Below are positions 19,401 to 27,387 of a DNA stretch of 64,000 nucleotides, in pieces; within the stretch, counting starts at the first letter, position 1, and the number at the start of each line of letters is the position of its first letter. The notes below the pieces were generated by a model. The model searched no databases, was not told the DNA's origin, and saw nothing but the letters and a program-made list of their open reading frames with translations. Both the position numbers and the translations under genes were made by a program. The DNA lies in the NCBI RefSeq assembly GCF_900111565.1, contig NZ_FOIK01000001.1, forward strand, positions 434,001 to 498,000, given 5' to 3'. The stretch is from Paenibacillus sp. NFR01 (lineage in GTDB: Bacteria; Bacillota; Bacilli; Paenibacillales; Paenibacillaceae).

Positions 19401-19794
19401 GGCATTCCGGGTGGCCTCAAGCGGTCTGGAGGAACCGACCAGTGCGATGTTCTACAACGATCAGCCGCCGGAAATGATCTTCTATCAAGGCTTGGCCTGG
19501 CAGAAGTTAGGCAATGCGCATGAAGCGAAGCGCCGTTTCAATAAGCTGGTGGATTACGCGGAAAAGCATCTGTTCGACGATGTGAAAATCGATTATTTTG
19601 CCGTCTCGCTGCCGGATTTCCTCGTCTTTGACGAAGACCTGAATAAGAAGAATGAGATTCACTGCCGGTTCATGCGAGGACTTGGCCTTCTCGGTTTGGG
19701 AAAAGGCGCTGAGGCGAAAAAGGAATTTAATGAAGCGCTGCGTCTGGAGTGCAACCATGGCGGCGCCAGAATACATTTGCAAATGAGCAAATAA
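16465..19794 (+). CDS. DUF5107-domain protein with long TPR array
   Basis: A large soluble protein of about 1,109 residues. Residues 1-330 are a DUF5107 domain, beta-rich and similar in look to galactose-mutarotase-type folds (NQYLRIEIMPELGGRIYRAVD, SGGIEFNWPQHHR). The rest is mostly tetratricopeptide repeats (for example EAYYQLGLSLKLQGRLDEAFTAFYKAVW and AKARYYLGNLLYDKKRHQEAVRYWEES). There is no signal peptide. DUF5107 proteins usually occur beside glycoside hydrolase genes; their activity is not established to my knowledge. The mutarotase-like domain may bind or isomerise a sugar, and the repeats may hold partner proteins. The start is ATG 16465 behind AGGAG; GTG 16459 is less well placed. 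It is divergent from the AraC gene. Confidence 0.85.
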   Translation: MLSQTPLKTKIWEETVQIPTYGVGEPNKNPMFLEKRVYQGSSGRVYPHPVIEKIEDEKKPAPYQIVVLENQYLRIEIMPELGGRIYRAVDRTNNYDFVYYNQVIKPALVGLAGPWISGGIEFNWPQHHRPNTYSPVEYKLEEKADGSATVWVSEIDRMYGTKVTAGFTLHPDKAYLEISAQLYNRTSEPQTFLWWANPAVAVNDHTQSVFPPDVTAVFDHGKRDVSRFPIATGTYYKMDYSAGVDISRYKNIPVPTSYMAYKSDYNFVGGYDHSVQAGLLHVANHHISPGKKQWTWGNGEFGQAWDRNLTDEDGPYIELMTGVFTDNQPDFTWLQPYEEKTFTQYFMPYKNIGVVKNATTEAAVNLEVDEAQGLVSVYAYTTARYEDAMVELTGPQGLLLSKKLTLTPADTFAAEVTLDAGVKEHELKLTVKDAAGQVLVSYAPQPKDIEQVPDAAKPLPEPGELATNEELYLAGLHLEQYRHATFEPEPYYLEGLKRDEGDSRINIAYGTLLLRRGLFAESERHFRKAVKRVTWRNPNPYDGEAYYQLGLSLKLQGRLDEAFTAFYKAVWSAAWQDGGYFSLAQIAAGRGNVEEALDLAERSLIRNARNYKSRNIKTAMLRKLGKLREADAFAEETLKLDVADFGASYERILIHEALGQSEASKVALGAFKALLRGEPKNYLELAADYAGAGLHEEAAGVLLLLNDSRDPLVNYTLSYLYGQLGNSEAAERYLAAGSAATADYCFPNTLFELQVLEYVISANAADAKARYYLGNLLYDKKRHQEAVRYWEESRAIDDSYSVVHRNLALAYFNKQGDAEAARTSLEKALACDPGDARVLFELDQLYKKIGLGAEERLEFLQGYAGLVGARDDLYIEYVALHNLLGEHDKAIELLASRNFHPWEGGEGKATGQYVLAHVELAKRSIQSGEFGQAVHLLEKALVYPLNLGEGKLAGAQENNIYYYLGCAYEELKEQEKAEAAFRVASSGLEEPTSAMFYNDQPPEMIFYQGLAWQKLGNAHEAKRRFNKLVDYAEKHLFDDVKIDYFAVSLPDFLVFDEDLNKKNEIHCRFMRGLGLLGLGKGAEAKKEFNEALRLECNHGGARIHLQMSK

Positions 19795-19801
19795 ATACCC
19801 G

Positions 19802-19834
19802 AATCCGGAACATATTGTTCCGGATTTCTTTTTG
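19802..19834 (+). terminator. Rho-independent terminator after the DUF5107-TPR gene
   Basis: AATCCGGAACA and TGTTCCGGATT form a perfect 11-pair stem with a three-base loop and a following T-rich run, eight bases after the stop. Confidence 0.85.
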
Positions 19835-19967
19835 GGTGGCTGCCCGGAAAGGTATAATTCATTGAATTCTAAGCACAAATATTGGACAATCAGAATAGAG
19901 GGTAATCTAGCGTACTACATATCATCAAGCACTTCCATTTATATCATTTTCGGCAGGGAGCTCTTTC

Positions 19968-21161
19968 ATGAACGAGGATAAAAAAGATATAGAGCGGGGC
20001 AATACGCTTTTTCCATCGAGAATACCGGTGGTGATCTGGGTTTCACTGGTCTATGTAAGCACTATAATCATGCAATTCATCCATGAACCTCTGATCCTCG
20101 CTTCGGTTGTATTCACGGGACTGTTTACCGTCCATGTTCTGCTGCACTGGTACTCTTACAAAGTATCCCATAAAAGGTTCTGGATTTATTTCTCGATCCA
20201 AGGCTGCTTGATCTACTTATGCGCAATCCTGATGCCTTCCGGTTATCAGGCGGTTTTGATCGGGCTGTTGCCGGTACTGATTGCGGAAAGCCTTGGATTC
20301 TCCTTCCGGCTGCGCAGAGCGGCCTTCATTGCCTTGATTGCCGTAATCATCTTTTTTGACTCCGCGCTGACTGTGGGGGATACGGGAGAGTTAATGCTCT
20401 TTCTGCCGATATTTGCCTTGATGCTGATCATAATCATTGCTTACGCCAATCTTTTCTTCCGGCAGGTCAATGAAAGACTGCGCATTCAGAACTTTCTGCA
20501 GGATCTTCAGGAAGCGCACCAAAAGGTAGAGGAATTGACCTTAGCCAATGAACGCCAGCGGATGGCACGGGATTTGCATGACACGCTGGCTCAAGGTTTG
20601 GCTGGACTGATTATGCAGCTTGAAGCGGCTAACGCGCATATGTCGGAAGGCAGAGTGGAGCGCAGCCAGGAAATTATCAACCTATCGATGCAAGGGGCGC
20701 GGCGGACACTGGCAGAAGCAAGACGGGCGATCGATAATTTGCGTTTAAAGTCTGAATCCGAAGTGGATTTTAAAGAGGCAATACTTCATGAAGTCGAGCG
20801 GTTCCAGGAGGCGACGGGCATCGTCGCTGCGACAAATCTGCAACTGCAACGGCGTTTATCCAGAGTAACGATGGAACATTTACTGCATATCATTAAAGAG
20901 AGCTTGACCAATATTGCCCGGCATGCCAAAGCGGAAAAAGTCTGGATCTCGATGTCAACCGATAGGGATCAGCTTTCCATTGAGATCATGGATGACGGTG
21001 CAGGTTTTAATGTAGATTTAATTGGAAAAGACGCCGGTCATTATGGACTGCTCGGCATTCAGGAAAGAGCGAGATTAATCGGAGGGGAGCTCAACGTTTC
21101 CAGTAATTCCGGCGGCACCTCCGTTACGCTACGGTTGCCGCTTCCGGCGGGCAACGGATGA
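19968..21161 (+). CDS. Membrane sensor histidine kinase (HisKA_3 / NarL-partner type), no partner regulator nearby
   Basis: 397 residues: about six membrane segments in residues 20-165, a linker coiled coil, the phospho-acceptor His in MARDLHDTLAQGLAGL near residue 202, and a C-terminal ATP-binding domain (HIIKESLTNIARHAKAEKVW, DDGAGFN, GLLGIQERARLIGG). Such kinases resemble DesK and LiaS and phosphorylate LuxR-type regulators, normally encoded next door. None is present: a terminator follows and then an MMPL gene. TATAAT at 19853-19858 is a likely -10 box. The start ATG 19968 has GGGAG upstream. The signal is unknown; the membrane domain suggests envelope or lipid state. Confidence 0.88.
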   Translation: MNEDKKDIERGNTLFPSRIPVVIWVSLVYVSTIIMQFIHEPLILASVVFTGLFTVHVLLHWYSYKVSHKRFWIYFSIQGCLIYLCAILMPSGYQAVLIGLLPVLIAESLGFSFRLRRAAFIALIAVIIFFDSALTVGDTGELMLFLPIFALMLIIIIAYANLFFRQVNERLRIQNFLQDLQEAHQKVEELTLANERQRMARDLHDTLAQGLAGLIMQLEAANAHMSEGRVERSQEIINLSMQGARRTLAEARRAIDNLRLKSESEVDFKEAILHEVERFQEATGIVAATNLQLQRRLSRVTMEHLLHIIKESLTNIARHAKAEKVWISMSTDRDQLSIEIMDDGAGFNVDLIGKDAGHYGLLGIQERARLIGGELNVSSNSGGTSVTLRLPLPAGNG

Positions 21162-21180
21162 GTTTGGTATATATGGATTC

Positions 21181-21223
21181 AAAAAGGCTCAAACAGCGTT
21201 GGCTGCTGTTTGAGCCTTTTTTT
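21181..21223 (+). terminator. Strong rho-independent terminator after the kinase gene
   Basis: AAAGGCTCAAACAGC and GCTGTTTGAGCCTTT form a long stem with a short loop and a run of seven T. It is also likely to work from the other strand. Confidence 0.9.
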
Positions 21224-21353
21224 GCCCAAAAGGGCAAGTTGCCAATGCCCGTTTGGACGATGTGTCTTGTTTTTCCAAGCGGTAGGATAAGAGCATGACA
21301 ACTAAACGAAATGTCGACGACTATGGTCGGAAAGAAATTGGAGGAGAGAAACA

Positions 21354-23573
21354 ATGGCAAAAATGTTGTTTAAATTAGGGCGCTTTGCAGGCTCTAACAG
21401 TAAAAAGGTGATATTGGCCTTTATTTTGCTCATGGCTGTGTTGGGCGGACTAATTTTTAGCATGGGGACAGGGTTTAAAGAAGATGTATCCATTCCGGGT
21501 ACCGAATCGGAAAAAGCAATGAAAATTTTGGAGGAGAAATTCACGGGCGGTGCACAGGGCGGACAAGTGGACATCGTGTTTAAGGCTCCCGGTAATGAAG
21601 CCCTGGATTCGGCAGAGAATAAAGCGATCATTAGCAAGCTGCTGACGAAGATTCAAGAAGATAAGGCTGTAACCTCAGTAAAGTCTCCATATGAACTTGC
21701 GAATATCAATCCGGACAAGCAAATCGGCTATGCTGTCGTAACTTATAATTCTTCTGCAGACAACGTGACGCAAGAATCCAAGGACAAAGTAGAAGAAAGT
21801 TTAGCGGTCACAAGGGATCAGGGCATCGAGACCGGACTAAGCGGAACGGTGAAATTCGAACAAACCAAAGCGGGCGGTGGACCTGGCGAGATCATGGGCG
21901 TAGCCTTGGCCTATGTTATCTTGGCCCTTACCTTTGCTTCCTTGCTGGTAGCGGGAATGCCGATCCTTATGGCATTGATCGGTGTCGGAATCGGCGTGTT
22001 GTTAATCTTGCTGGGAACCAACTTTTTTGATATCTCCTCGATCTCGTTGACTTTAGCGGGAATGCTGGGCATTGCCGTCGGAATCGATTACTCCTTGTTT
22101 ATCTTCTCCCGTTTCAAACAACAATTGAAAAAGGGATTCTCCGTGCAAGAATCGATCGCCATTGCAAACGGTACAGCAGGCAATGCGGTTATATTCGCCG
22201 GATTAACGGTAATCATCGCGCTTTTGGGACTCATGGTGGTGAACATTCCATTTATGACTACGATGGGGATCGCGACCGCTGTCGTCGTTTTGATGTCGAT
22301 CATTGTGGCTGTTGTGGTTGTGCCTGCGATCCTGGGAATCATGGGACATCGGGTCAAACCGGAGAAAGGCAACCGTTTCCTCTTAATGCTGACGCGGGCC
22401 AATAAGAAAAAAGAATCCGATACGAATGCCTGGAGCAGATTCGTCACGAAGAATCCTTTAATCGTTGCTGTCGTCGGCATAGCGTTACTCTCCGTAATGG
22501 CCATTCCATTCTTTCATTTGAATCTGGGCCTACCTGACGACGGGAATAAACAATATGAAACTTCGGAGAGACTCGGGTACGATTTGTTGTCGGATGCCTA
22601 TGGAGCAGGGTTCCATTCTACATTAGTCGTTATTGCCGAACCCGTAAATCAGGAAGCGGCTTCTGCGGAGAAGCTGAAAGCACTGTCCGAAACAATCAAC
22701 GGATTGGATCATGTGAAAAGCGCCAGTCCGGCAATGCCGAACAAAACTAACGATATGTTTCTAATGAGCGTCACGCCGGAGGATGGACCGAATGCGCCGG
22801 AGACCAAGGACCTGGTCAACGAGATCCGGGATCTTTCGGACAACGGAAGCATGGAGCTTCTGGTGACAGGAGCAACAGCCGTCAATATTGATATCTCCGA
22901 ACAAATCATGAGTGCCATGCCGATCTTTGCCATCCTCATTGTGGCTTTTGCCTTTGTATTAATGATGGTTGTCTTTAGATCACTGTTAGTCCCTTTAAAA
23001 GCAGTGCTTGGATTCGTGCTTTCAATCGGCGCCACACTAGGTTTTACCGTGTTTATTGTCCAAGACGGCAATTTCCTTGATGTGTTCGGCTTACCTGGCG
23101 CGAGTGCGATCTTGTTCTTATTACCGGTCTTGTGTATTGGCATCCTATTCGGTCTATCTATGGATTACGAAGTATTCCTCGTCAGTAGAATGCGTGAAGA
23201 ATATGTGCATACCGGTGATGCCAAGAAAGCGATTCATGCGGGGCTGAAGGAAAATGGAGCTGTCGTAACGGCAGCAGGGCTAATCATGATTTCGGTTTTT
23301 TCAGGATTTATTTTCTCGCATGATCCTACCATTAAACAAATGGGCCTGGCTTTAGCCGTCGGTGTTTTGTTTGATGCGTTTGTCGTCCGGCTGGCGATCG
23401 TTCCTGCCGTAATGACATTGATGGGCAAATCGGCTTGGTATTTCCCAAAATGGCTGGATCGAATTCTGCCGAACTTCGATATTGAAGGGGAGACCCTCAT
23501 GAATGAGTATTCCAAGAGTAGCGGTGAGACCAAGTCCTTCGGTGCACCGGTGTTGGACCATAAAGTATTGTAA
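21354..23573 (+). CDS. MMPL-family RND transporter
   Basis: 739 residues with the MMPL/RND layout: a first helix, an outer loop of about 150 residues (EDVSIPGTESEKAMKILEEKF), five helices, a linker, then the same pattern again. The first repeat has GIAVGIDYSLFIFSRFK and the second FGLSMDYEVFLVSRMREEYV, the paired conserved motifs of the family. In Bacillota such pumps export lipids, surfactins or lipophilic drugs. The start is ATG 21354 with GGAGGAG upstream. It stands alone, between a kinase terminator and a glycosyltransferase gene. Its C-terminal AWYFPKWLDRILPNFDIEG is the match for the remnant at 2778-2834. Confidence 0.92.
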   Translation: MAKMLFKLGRFAGSNSKKVILAFILLMAVLGGLIFSMGTGFKEDVSIPGTESEKAMKILEEKFTGGAQGGQVDIVFKAPGNEALDSAENKAIISKLLTKIQEDKAVTSVKSPYELANINPDKQIGYAVVTYNSSADNVTQESKDKVEESLAVTRDQGIETGLSGTVKFEQTKAGGGPGEIMGVALAYVILALTFASLLVAGMPILMALIGVGIGVLLILLGTNFFDISSISLTLAGMLGIAVGIDYSLFIFSRFKQQLKKGFSVQESIAIANGTAGNAVIFAGLTVIIALLGLMVVNIPFMTTMGIATAVVVLMSIIVAVVVVPAILGIMGHRVKPEKGNRFLLMLTRANKKKESDTNAWSRFVTKNPLIVAVVGIALLSVMAIPFFHLNLGLPDDGNKQYETSERLGYDLLSDAYGAGFHSTLVVIAEPVNQEAASAEKLKALSETINGLDHVKSASPAMPNKTNDMFLMSVTPEDGPNAPETKDLVNEIRDLSDNGSMELLVTGATAVNIDISEQIMSAMPIFAILIVAFAFVLMMVVFRSLLVPLKAVLGFVLSIGATLGFTVFIVQDGNFLDVFGLPGASAILFLLPVLCIGILFGLSMDYEVFLVSRMREEYVHTGDAKKAIHAGLKENGAVVTAAGLIMISVFSGFIFSHDPTIKQMGLALAVGVLFDAFVVRLAIVPAVMTLMGKSAWYFPKWLDRILPNFDIEGETLMNEYSKSSGETKSFGAPVLDHKVL

Positions 23574-23647
23574 TTGATTCGGAACGAAGAGGGGCTATTT
23601 GGCTGTAGGGCCTTAGCCCCTGATCTTATTCCTCGGAGGTGAATTCG

Positions 23648-24364
23648 ATGACTGAGCTGACAGAGCTTTCCGTTATTGTGCCTGTCTACAACGAAGCCGA
23701 GTCGCTTCCGGAGCTGCATCTGAGCATAACGGAAGCATTAAAGGACCGCGTTGGCCGTTATGAAATCGTGCTGGTGAACGACGGCAGTAAGGACGGAAGC
23801 GCAACGCTGCTGGCAGCTATCGCGTCAAAGGATCCCTTGGTAAAAGTGGTTCACCTGGAGCGGAATTATGGCCAAACCGCGGCGATCTGGGCCGGGATCA
23901 AAGCCTCACAGGGATCGCTTCTTGCCCTGATGGATGCAGATCTGCAAACCGACCCCTGTGATTTATTTCGATTAATGCCTTTTATCGGCCGTATAGATTG
24001 CGTATGCGGCCGGCGCAGCGAATATCAGGGAGGCTGGAACCGCAAGCTGACCTGGCGGCTCAGTAATCGGCTCCGGCAGTGGATTACCGGCGACAAGCTA
24101 AGGGATGCAGGCTGTCCGCTTAAGCTTTTTAAGCGGGAAGTCGCGGACAGTCTGATTTTATTCCGGGGAATGCACCGGTTTTTGCCGATCTTGGCGCAGA
24201 TGAATGGTTATTCAGTGATTGAAGTTGCGGTCAAGCACCGGAAGCGGAAATACGGCCGGTCGAAATACAGCGTGCTACGGCAATTATTCGCTTTTGTAAC
24301 CGACGCTATGGTTGTAAGCCAACTCAAGAAGCGTGCGCTGCGTTACCGGATTAAAGATGGCTGA
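23648..24364 (+). CDS. Glycosyltransferase family 2, dolichol-phosphate-mannose-synthase-like
   Basis: A 238-residue GT-A enzyme: SVIVPVYNEAESLPEL at the N-terminus, VLVNDGSKDGS for the nucleotide, and LMDADLQTDP as the metal-binding DXD. The remainder (GCPLKLFKREVADSL, HRFLPILAQMNGYSVIEVAVKHRKRKYGRSKY) is typical of bacterial polyprenyl-phosphate glycosyltransferases. Unlike GtrB/ArnC it has no C-terminal membrane helices, so it may associate with the membrane peripherally. ATG 23648 follows GGAGG; GTG 23639 is in frame but overlaps the site. A GGGGCTA/TTAGCCCC hairpin at about 23591-23620 precedes it. It converges on lutC with only seven bases between. Confidence 0.85.
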   Translation: MTELTELSVIVPVYNEAESLPELHLSITEALKDRVGRYEIVLVNDGSKDGSATLLAAIASKDPLVKVVHLERNYGQTAAIWAGIKASQGSLLALMDADLQTDPCDLFRLMPFIGRIDCVCGRRSEYQGGWNRKLTWRLSNRLRQWITGDKLRDAGCPLKLFKREVADSLILFRGMHRFLPILAQMNGYSVIEVAVKHRKRKYGRSKYSVLRQLFAFVTDAMVVSQLKKRALRYRIKDG

Positions 24365-24371
24365 AGATTCC

Positions 24372-25049
24372 TCAGATCAGGACATAAGTTGCCCGAAGCG
24401 GCCCGTGAACGCCGACGACCAACTGCATTTCAATATCGGCCGAATTAGAAGGGCCGGAGATAAAGTTGATAGAGGAGCCAATCGTCTCGCCGGCTTCAAC
24501 CCGCCGATTCAGTGCTGCGGCAGCCTGCGTGGAACGCAGCACGAGCCGCTGCTTCTCAATCACTGCGATATAGTGGTCAGGCAGGAAATGGAGGACGCGT
24601 CCCTGATCCGGCCGGCTCTCCACGACCACGGTTCCCGATTCTGCAAGGGCGTAATCGGCGAATACAATGACTGTATTTGCTGCTTCAGAGCGGCTGATAT
24701 TGTCCTCGCGGCCGGCTGATTTCGACCAGACGGAGGAATCCGCAAAGTGAAGCCCATAATCGCGAAACCGGCCGTCACCGGACGTGATTACCTTGCCTCC
24801 GCCATTTGCTTCGATCAGATCATTCAAGGTCCTCTGCAGCAGCTCAGGGGTTGATTCGATCAATTGAGTATGAATGAAGAAACACTGCTCTTTCAGGATA
24901 TCGACCAGATTCCCGGTAGTCAGCGTTCCATAGCTATTCGGGATCATTACGCCGATATCCGGACGCTGAACGTCGTAAATGCGATCGCGTCCAAGCTTGG
25001 AAGCTACTCGGTTTAAAAAGGATTCCCTGTTGTTCGGTAACGCCGTCAT
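24372..25049 (-). CDS. lutC: Lactate utilisation protein C (LUD domain)
   Basis: A 225-residue LUD-domain protein ([16 protein letters not shown] N-terminal region, then [22 protein letters not shown] and the C-terminal [22 protein letters not shown], the family signature). With LutA and LutB it makes the iron-sulfur lactate oxidase that turns L-lactate into pyruvate. Its ATG overlaps the lutB stop by four bases, so translation is coupled. Third gene of lutABC. Confidence 0.92.
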   Translation of the reverse strand: MTALPNNRESFLNRVASKLGRDRIYDVQRPDIGVMIPNSYGTLTTGNLVDILKEQCFFIHTQLIESTPELLQRTLNDLIEANGGGKVITSGDGRFRDYGLHFADSSVWSKSAGREDNISRSEAANTVIVFADYALAESGTVVVESRPDQGRVLHFLPDHYIAVIEKQRLVLRSTQAAAALNRRVEAGETIGSSINFISGPSNSADIEMQLVVGVHGPLRATYVLI

Positions 25050-26473
25050 CTCTCCGCACCTCCCTGCCGCTGCGTCATCCAGGTCCGGAAGCTGTCTTCC
25101 CGGCGGACCGGCTGTTTCAAATCCCGGACACGGACCCAGCCCTGAATCAGCCCCGGTCCCCGCACGATCCGGCCGTTTTTACTCATCATCCGGCTCCCTG
25201 GGTTCGCGAGCCGCAGCGCTTTGCCGAACAGCGAGGGAGAGGAAAGCAAACGCCCTGCCGCTTTCATCTGAAGCCGTTCGGCCGTTCCGGTCCGTTTCTC
25301 CTTCACGATATTCTGACGGTGCGTAATCAGCTGTTCATGCAGCGGAATCCGCACCGGACAGACATCCGTGCAGGCCGCACAGAGACTGGAAGCAAACGGC
25401 AGCTCCTTGTAATCGTCATACCCGCCGAGCAGCGGGGTAATCACGGCTCCGATCGGTCCCGGATAGATCGAGCCGTAAGCATGCCCGCCGATATGCCGGT
25501 AGACCGGACAGACGTTAAGGCACGCCCCGCAGCGGATGCACTGGAGCGCCTCGTTAAATTCGCTTCCCAAAATCTCGGAGCGGCCGTTATCTACGACAAC
25601 CAGATGGAATTCTTCCGGCCCATCGCTTTCCCCTTCGGCTTTGGGTCCCATGACGGTGATGTAGCTGGTCAGCTTTTGCCCCACGGCGCTTCTGCACAGC
25701 AGATTATCCAGGACCTCCATTTCCTCCAGCGATGGGACGATGCGTTCCATTCCCATTACCGCAATATGCGTCTTTGGAATGGCGGCGGTGAGATCCCCGT
25801 TCCCTTCATTGGTCACCAAATTAATGGCGCCCAGGTTGGCAACGGCAAAATTACAGCCGGTGATGCCGACATCCGCCTCCAGAAACTTCTGCCGCAGGAC
25901 GGTCCGGGCAAACCGGGCCAGCTTCTCCGGGGTCTCGTCACCTGTATAACCCAGCTTCTCCGTGAATACCCGCCGGATTTGATTCCGGTCTTTGTGCAGG
26001 GCAGGGGCCACAATATGCGAAGGGGGATCCCAGTCGTCAATCTGCAGAATATATTCGCCAAGGTCTGTCTCGACGAGCTCGCACCCGGCTTCGATCAGTA
26101 CCTTGTTCATTTCGATTTCCTCGGTGACCATGGACTTTGATTTCACGATTTTGCGGGCATTTTTCCTGACGATGACATCCCGGATATAACTGCTCGCCTC
26201 TTCTTTCGTTGCGGCAAAATAAATATGCCCGCCTTTGCGTTCAACGTTATCGGCTAGTTGGTTTAGATAGTAGTCCAGATGCTTTAGCGTATGCTGGCGG
26301 ATGCTCTGTCCGAGGAGACGCCACTGCTCCCAGTCCCCAAGCGAGGAGGCGGCGGTAAGACGTCTTGTCTTTAGGCTGTCCTGTGCGGAGCTGACGGCGT
26401 TGCGCATAAAAACGTTGCCGATGCCTTCGGTTGTCCGTTCGCTGAACTCTCTTTTATCGGTCTGCAAGCTCAA
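25046..26473 (-). CDS. lutB: Lactate utilisation iron-sulfur protein B
   Basis: 475 residues: an N-terminal LUD domain ([24 protein letters not shown]) followed by two ferredoxin-type motifs, [12 protein letters not shown] and CAACTDVCP, that should hold 4Fe-4S clusters, and a C-terminal DUF3390 region. It passes electrons during L-lactate oxidation to pyruvate in the LutABC complex. It overlaps lutA by 20 bases and lutC by four. Length is as expected for the family. Confidence 0.95.
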   Translation of the reverse strand: MSLQTDKREFSERTTEGIGNVFMRNAVSSAQDSLKTRRLTAASSLGDWEQWRLLGQSIRQHTLKHLDYYLNQLADNVERKGGHIYFAATKEEASSYIRDVIVRKNARKIVKSKSMVTEEIEMNKVLIEAGCELVETDLGEYILQIDDWDPPSHIVAPALHKDRNQIRRVFTEKLGYTGDETPEKLARFARTVLRQKFLEADVGITGCNFAVANLGAINLVTNEGNGDLTAAIPKTHIAVMGMERIVPSLEEMEVLDNLLCRSAVGQKLTSYITVMGPKAEGESDGPEEFHLVVVDNGRSEILGSEFNEALQCIRCGACLNVCPVYRHIGGHAYGSIYPGPIGAVITPLLGGYDDYKELPFASSLCAACTDVCPVRIPLHEQLITHRQNIVKEKRTGTAERLQMKAAGRLLSSPSLFGKALRLANPGSRMMSKNGRIVRGPGLIQGWVRVRDLKQPVRREDSFRTWMTQRQGGAER

Positions 26474-27221
26474 GGGCGGATGCCTCCTTCGGTTCGGCGG
26501 TATGATCCACGTGATTCAATACTTCCGCAATATGCATCACTTTGACCGGTTGCCCTTTGCGCGACAGCCGGCCGCCTATATTAAGCAGACAGCCCATGTC
26601 GGCGCTGATTAGGATGTCTGCTCCGGTGTCGGTTACGCATTGGCATTTCTCGTCTACCATCTGCGCGGAAATTTCCGGCATTTTGACGGAAAAGGTTCCG
26701 CCGAACCCGCAGCAGTTGTCGCTGTTCGTAAGCGGTTCCAACTGTAAGCCGCGTACCTGCTCAAGGAGCAGATAGGGAGACTCTTTTTCACCCAGCAGCC
26801 GGGTCATATGACAGGAACGGTGGTAGGTAGCATTACCCTCAAGCTGGGCGCCGACATCCGTAATCCCCAGTACCCGGACGATGAATTGAGTGAATTCATA
26901 CGATTTTTCCTTGAGAGCAACCGCTTTCAATTTCCAGTCCGGATCGCCTTTGAAAATCTTAGGATACTCATGAAACATTGCAATGCAAGAGCCGGATGGG
27001 CCTACGACATACTCTGAGTGCTCGAAAGCTGAAATCATATTTTTCATCGCTTTTTTGGCGTCTTCCAAATATCCGCTGTTATACATGGGCTGGCCGCAGC
27101 ATACCTGCGAAGCCGGAAAATCGAGTTCGCAGCCCAGCCTCTCGAGGACTTCAACCATTGCTTTTCCCGCATTCGGGGCCATAAGGTCTACTAAACAAGT
27201 TGAAAATACGCTGACTTTCAT
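26454..27221 (-). CDS. lutA: Lactate utilisation protein A (CCG-domain Fe-S oxidoreductase)
   Basis: 255 residues with two cysteine-rich CCG domains ([11 protein letters not shown] and [17 protein letters not shown], with upstream STCLVDLM and [10 protein letters not shown], and a later [10 protein letters not shown]). These are the iron-sulfur-binding domains shared with heterodisulfide reductase and glycolate oxidase GlcF. The start is ATG 27221 behind GGAGGAACAGGC; the longer open frame upstream lacks family features. First gene of lutABC. The promoter lies in the space shared with the divergent aldA-like gene, which carries a cre box. Confidence 0.95.
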   Translation of the reverse strand: MKVSVFSTCLVDLMAPNAGKAMVEVLERLGCELDFPASQVCCGQPMYNSGYLEDAKKAMKNMISAFEHSEYVVGPSGSCIAMFHEYPKIFKGDPDWKLKAVALKEKSYEFTQFIVRVLGITDVGAQLEGNATYHRSCHMTRLLGEKESPYLLLEQVRGLQLEPLTNSDNCCGFGGTFSVKMPEISAQMVDEKCQCVTDTGADILISADMGCLLNIGGRLSRKGQPVKVMHIAEVLNHVDHTAEPKEASALELADR

Positions 27222-27249
27222 GCCTGTTCCTCCAATCGCCGCTTTGGTA

Positions 27250-27255
27250 AATATA
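27250..27255 (-). promoter_or_regulatory. Likely -10 box of lutABC
   Basis: On the minus strand TGCTATATT reads as an extended -10 element about 30 bases before the lutA start. The -35 region is weak, which suits an activated or repressed promoter. Confidence 0.4.
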
Positions 27256-27279
27256 GCATAACTCATAAAGTCAATGAAA

Positions 27280-27316
27280 AACAACACAAAAACATATAGA
27301 AAATGTGTATGTTGTT
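27280..27316. promoter_or_regulatory. Inverted repeat, candidate operator between lutABC and aldA
   Basis: AACAACA at 27280-27286 and TGTTGTT at 27310-27316, with partly symmetric inner bases (ACATA/TGTGT). It sits between the two divergent promoters. A GntR-type LutR repressor is the usual lut regulator; no such gene is in the window, so the link is a guess. Confidence 0.35.
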
Positions 27317-27344
27317 GACACAAAATGATGTTAGCGTTTACACT
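27315..27344 (+). promoter_or_regulatory. aldA promoter overlapped by a perfect cre box
   Basis: TTGACA at 27315-27320 and TACACT at 27339-27344 are spaced by 18 bases. TGTTAGCGTTTACA at 27329-27342 fits the CcpA consensus TGWNANCGNTNWCA at every defined position and covers the -10 side of the promoter, so CcpA with Hpr-Ser-P should block transcription when preferred sugars are present. It may also act on lutABC. Confidence 0.75.
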
Positions 27345-27387
27345 ATTGCTGAAGCGATGGAACAATTTACCTTGAGGGGGATTATCC

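Noticed and set aside
21300..21353. Possible AGACA-type TetR operator before the intact MMPL gene
   Set aside because: TGTCGAC-type half-symmetry is present but it does not match the palindromes at 3446 and 3511 well enough.
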